The notes under the pieces are model-generated. The model made no database searches. It had not been told where the DNA came from and saw nothing but the letters and a program-made list of their open reading frames with translations. This document shows, in pieces, positions 63,757 to 64,000 of a stretch of DNA of 64,000 bases. The position numbers were made by a program, and so were the translations under genes. Each line of letters opens with the position of its first letter. Position 1 is the first letter of the stretch. Source of the DNA: Salinispora arenicola (GTDB taxonomy: Bacteria > Actinomycetota > Actinomycetes > Mycobacteriales > Micromonosporaceae); NCBI RefSeq assembly GCF_006716065.1, contig NZ_VFOL01000001.1:5332001-5396000 (forward strand), read 5' to 3'.

Positions 63757-64000
63757 TCAGTCGAGGCAGAACTCGTTGCCCTCGACGTCCTGCATCACGA
63801 GACAGGACTCGTTGACGCCATCGGCGCGCAGCAGTCGCACCCGTGCCGCGCCCAGCTGGATCAGCCGTGCGCACTCGGACTCAAGGGCGGCCACGCGCTC
63901 CTCTCCCACCAGCCCCGTACCAACTCTTATGTCGAGATGCAGCCGATTTTTCACGGTCTTACCCTCGGGAACGCGCTGAAAGAACAGTCGCGGGCCCACA
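63757..64000 (-). CDS. VOC/glyoxalase-like protein, partial at the window edge
   Basis: The C-terminal 80 or so residues of a VOC protein (VKNRLHLDIRVGTGLVGEERVAALESECARLIQLGAARV … LVMQDVEGNEFCLD). The gene continues to the right of the window, so its start is not visible. It is related to the VOC gene at 61810-62187, likely an older duplication rather than a recent copy. Confidence 0.85.
   Translation of the reverse strand, partial: VGPRLFFQRVPEGKTVKNRLHLDIRVGTGLVGEERVAALESECARLIQLGAARVRLLRADGVNESCLVMQDVEGNEFCLD

Overview
The window is very GC-rich DNA with GTG starts, strong third-position G/C bias and genes typical of an actinobacterium. The gene content (CebR-type cellobiose locus, HemQ/HemY haem pathway, BioB with a BsaP-type partner, DUF3000, LigC with a stand-alone polymerase domain, LPMO, collagen-like protein) suggests a filamentous soil member of the Micromonosporaceae such as Micromonospora. 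That family assignment is an inference; no 16S gene is present. Most of the window looks chromosomal, with one clearly AT-richer accessory island at about 31.1-34.3 kb.

Layout. 0.3-0.7 kb: a Gly-Cys-Val tRNA operon on the minus strand with a recognisable promoter and a strong terminator. 0.9-3.4 kb: TetR regulator, methyltransferase and cytochrome P450. 3.4-6.8 kb: biotin genes bioD and bioF divergent from bioB and bsaP, with no bioA in the window. 7.0-11.3 kb: aldehyde dehydrogenase, a secreted collagen-like protein with an 18-bp tandem repeat, a small membrane protein and a GNAT. 11.5-13.8 kb: a kinase and acyl-CoA dehydrogenase pair that is the split form of eukaryotic ACAD10/11. 14.0-20.1 kb: a cebEFG-bglC-cebR cellobiose uptake and hydrolysis locus. 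Two CebR-like boxes sit on either side of its promoter.

20.3-23.7 kb: assorted genes, including a 39-residue cysteine-rich ORF translationally coupled to a pyrimidine reductase and a membrane-anchored alpha/beta hydrolase. 23.9-31.1 kb: the most striking locus, an operon of HerA-like translocase, SbcD/Mre11, SbcC/Rad50 and a NurA-like nuclease, followed by a spermidine-synthase-like gene. This is the archaeal DNA end-resection gene set in an actinobacterium. 31.1-34.4 kb: an orphan RHS-type polymorphic toxin with its immunity gene. An IS5-family element splits the toxin; removing it with one copy of its TA duplication restores the reading frame.

34.4-41.2 kb: further DNA repair (AlkA-like glycosylase, LigC ligase, LigD-like polymerase/primase), a secreted peptidase, GNATs and MsrB. 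41.2-46.6 kb: DUF305 lipoprotein, AA10 LPMO with a large dyad upstream, a zinc-ribbon protein, a TlpA/CcdA thiol-redox pair, ElaA, and a LysR/SnoaL divergent pair. 46.7-50.7 kb: hemE-hemY-hemQ (coproporphyrin-dependent haem synthesis) and DUF3000. 51-55.3 kb: TetR with a divergent FAD monooxygenase, and two proline-rich membrane proteins, one carrying a serine protease domain. 55.5-61.6 kb: RNase D, fadA-fadB beta-oxidation genes and a membrane-anchored protein. 61.8-64 kb: two VOC proteins flank a decayed arginase gene and a CGNR regulator, whose upstream region holds a perfect 26-bp palindrome. The last gene runs off the window.
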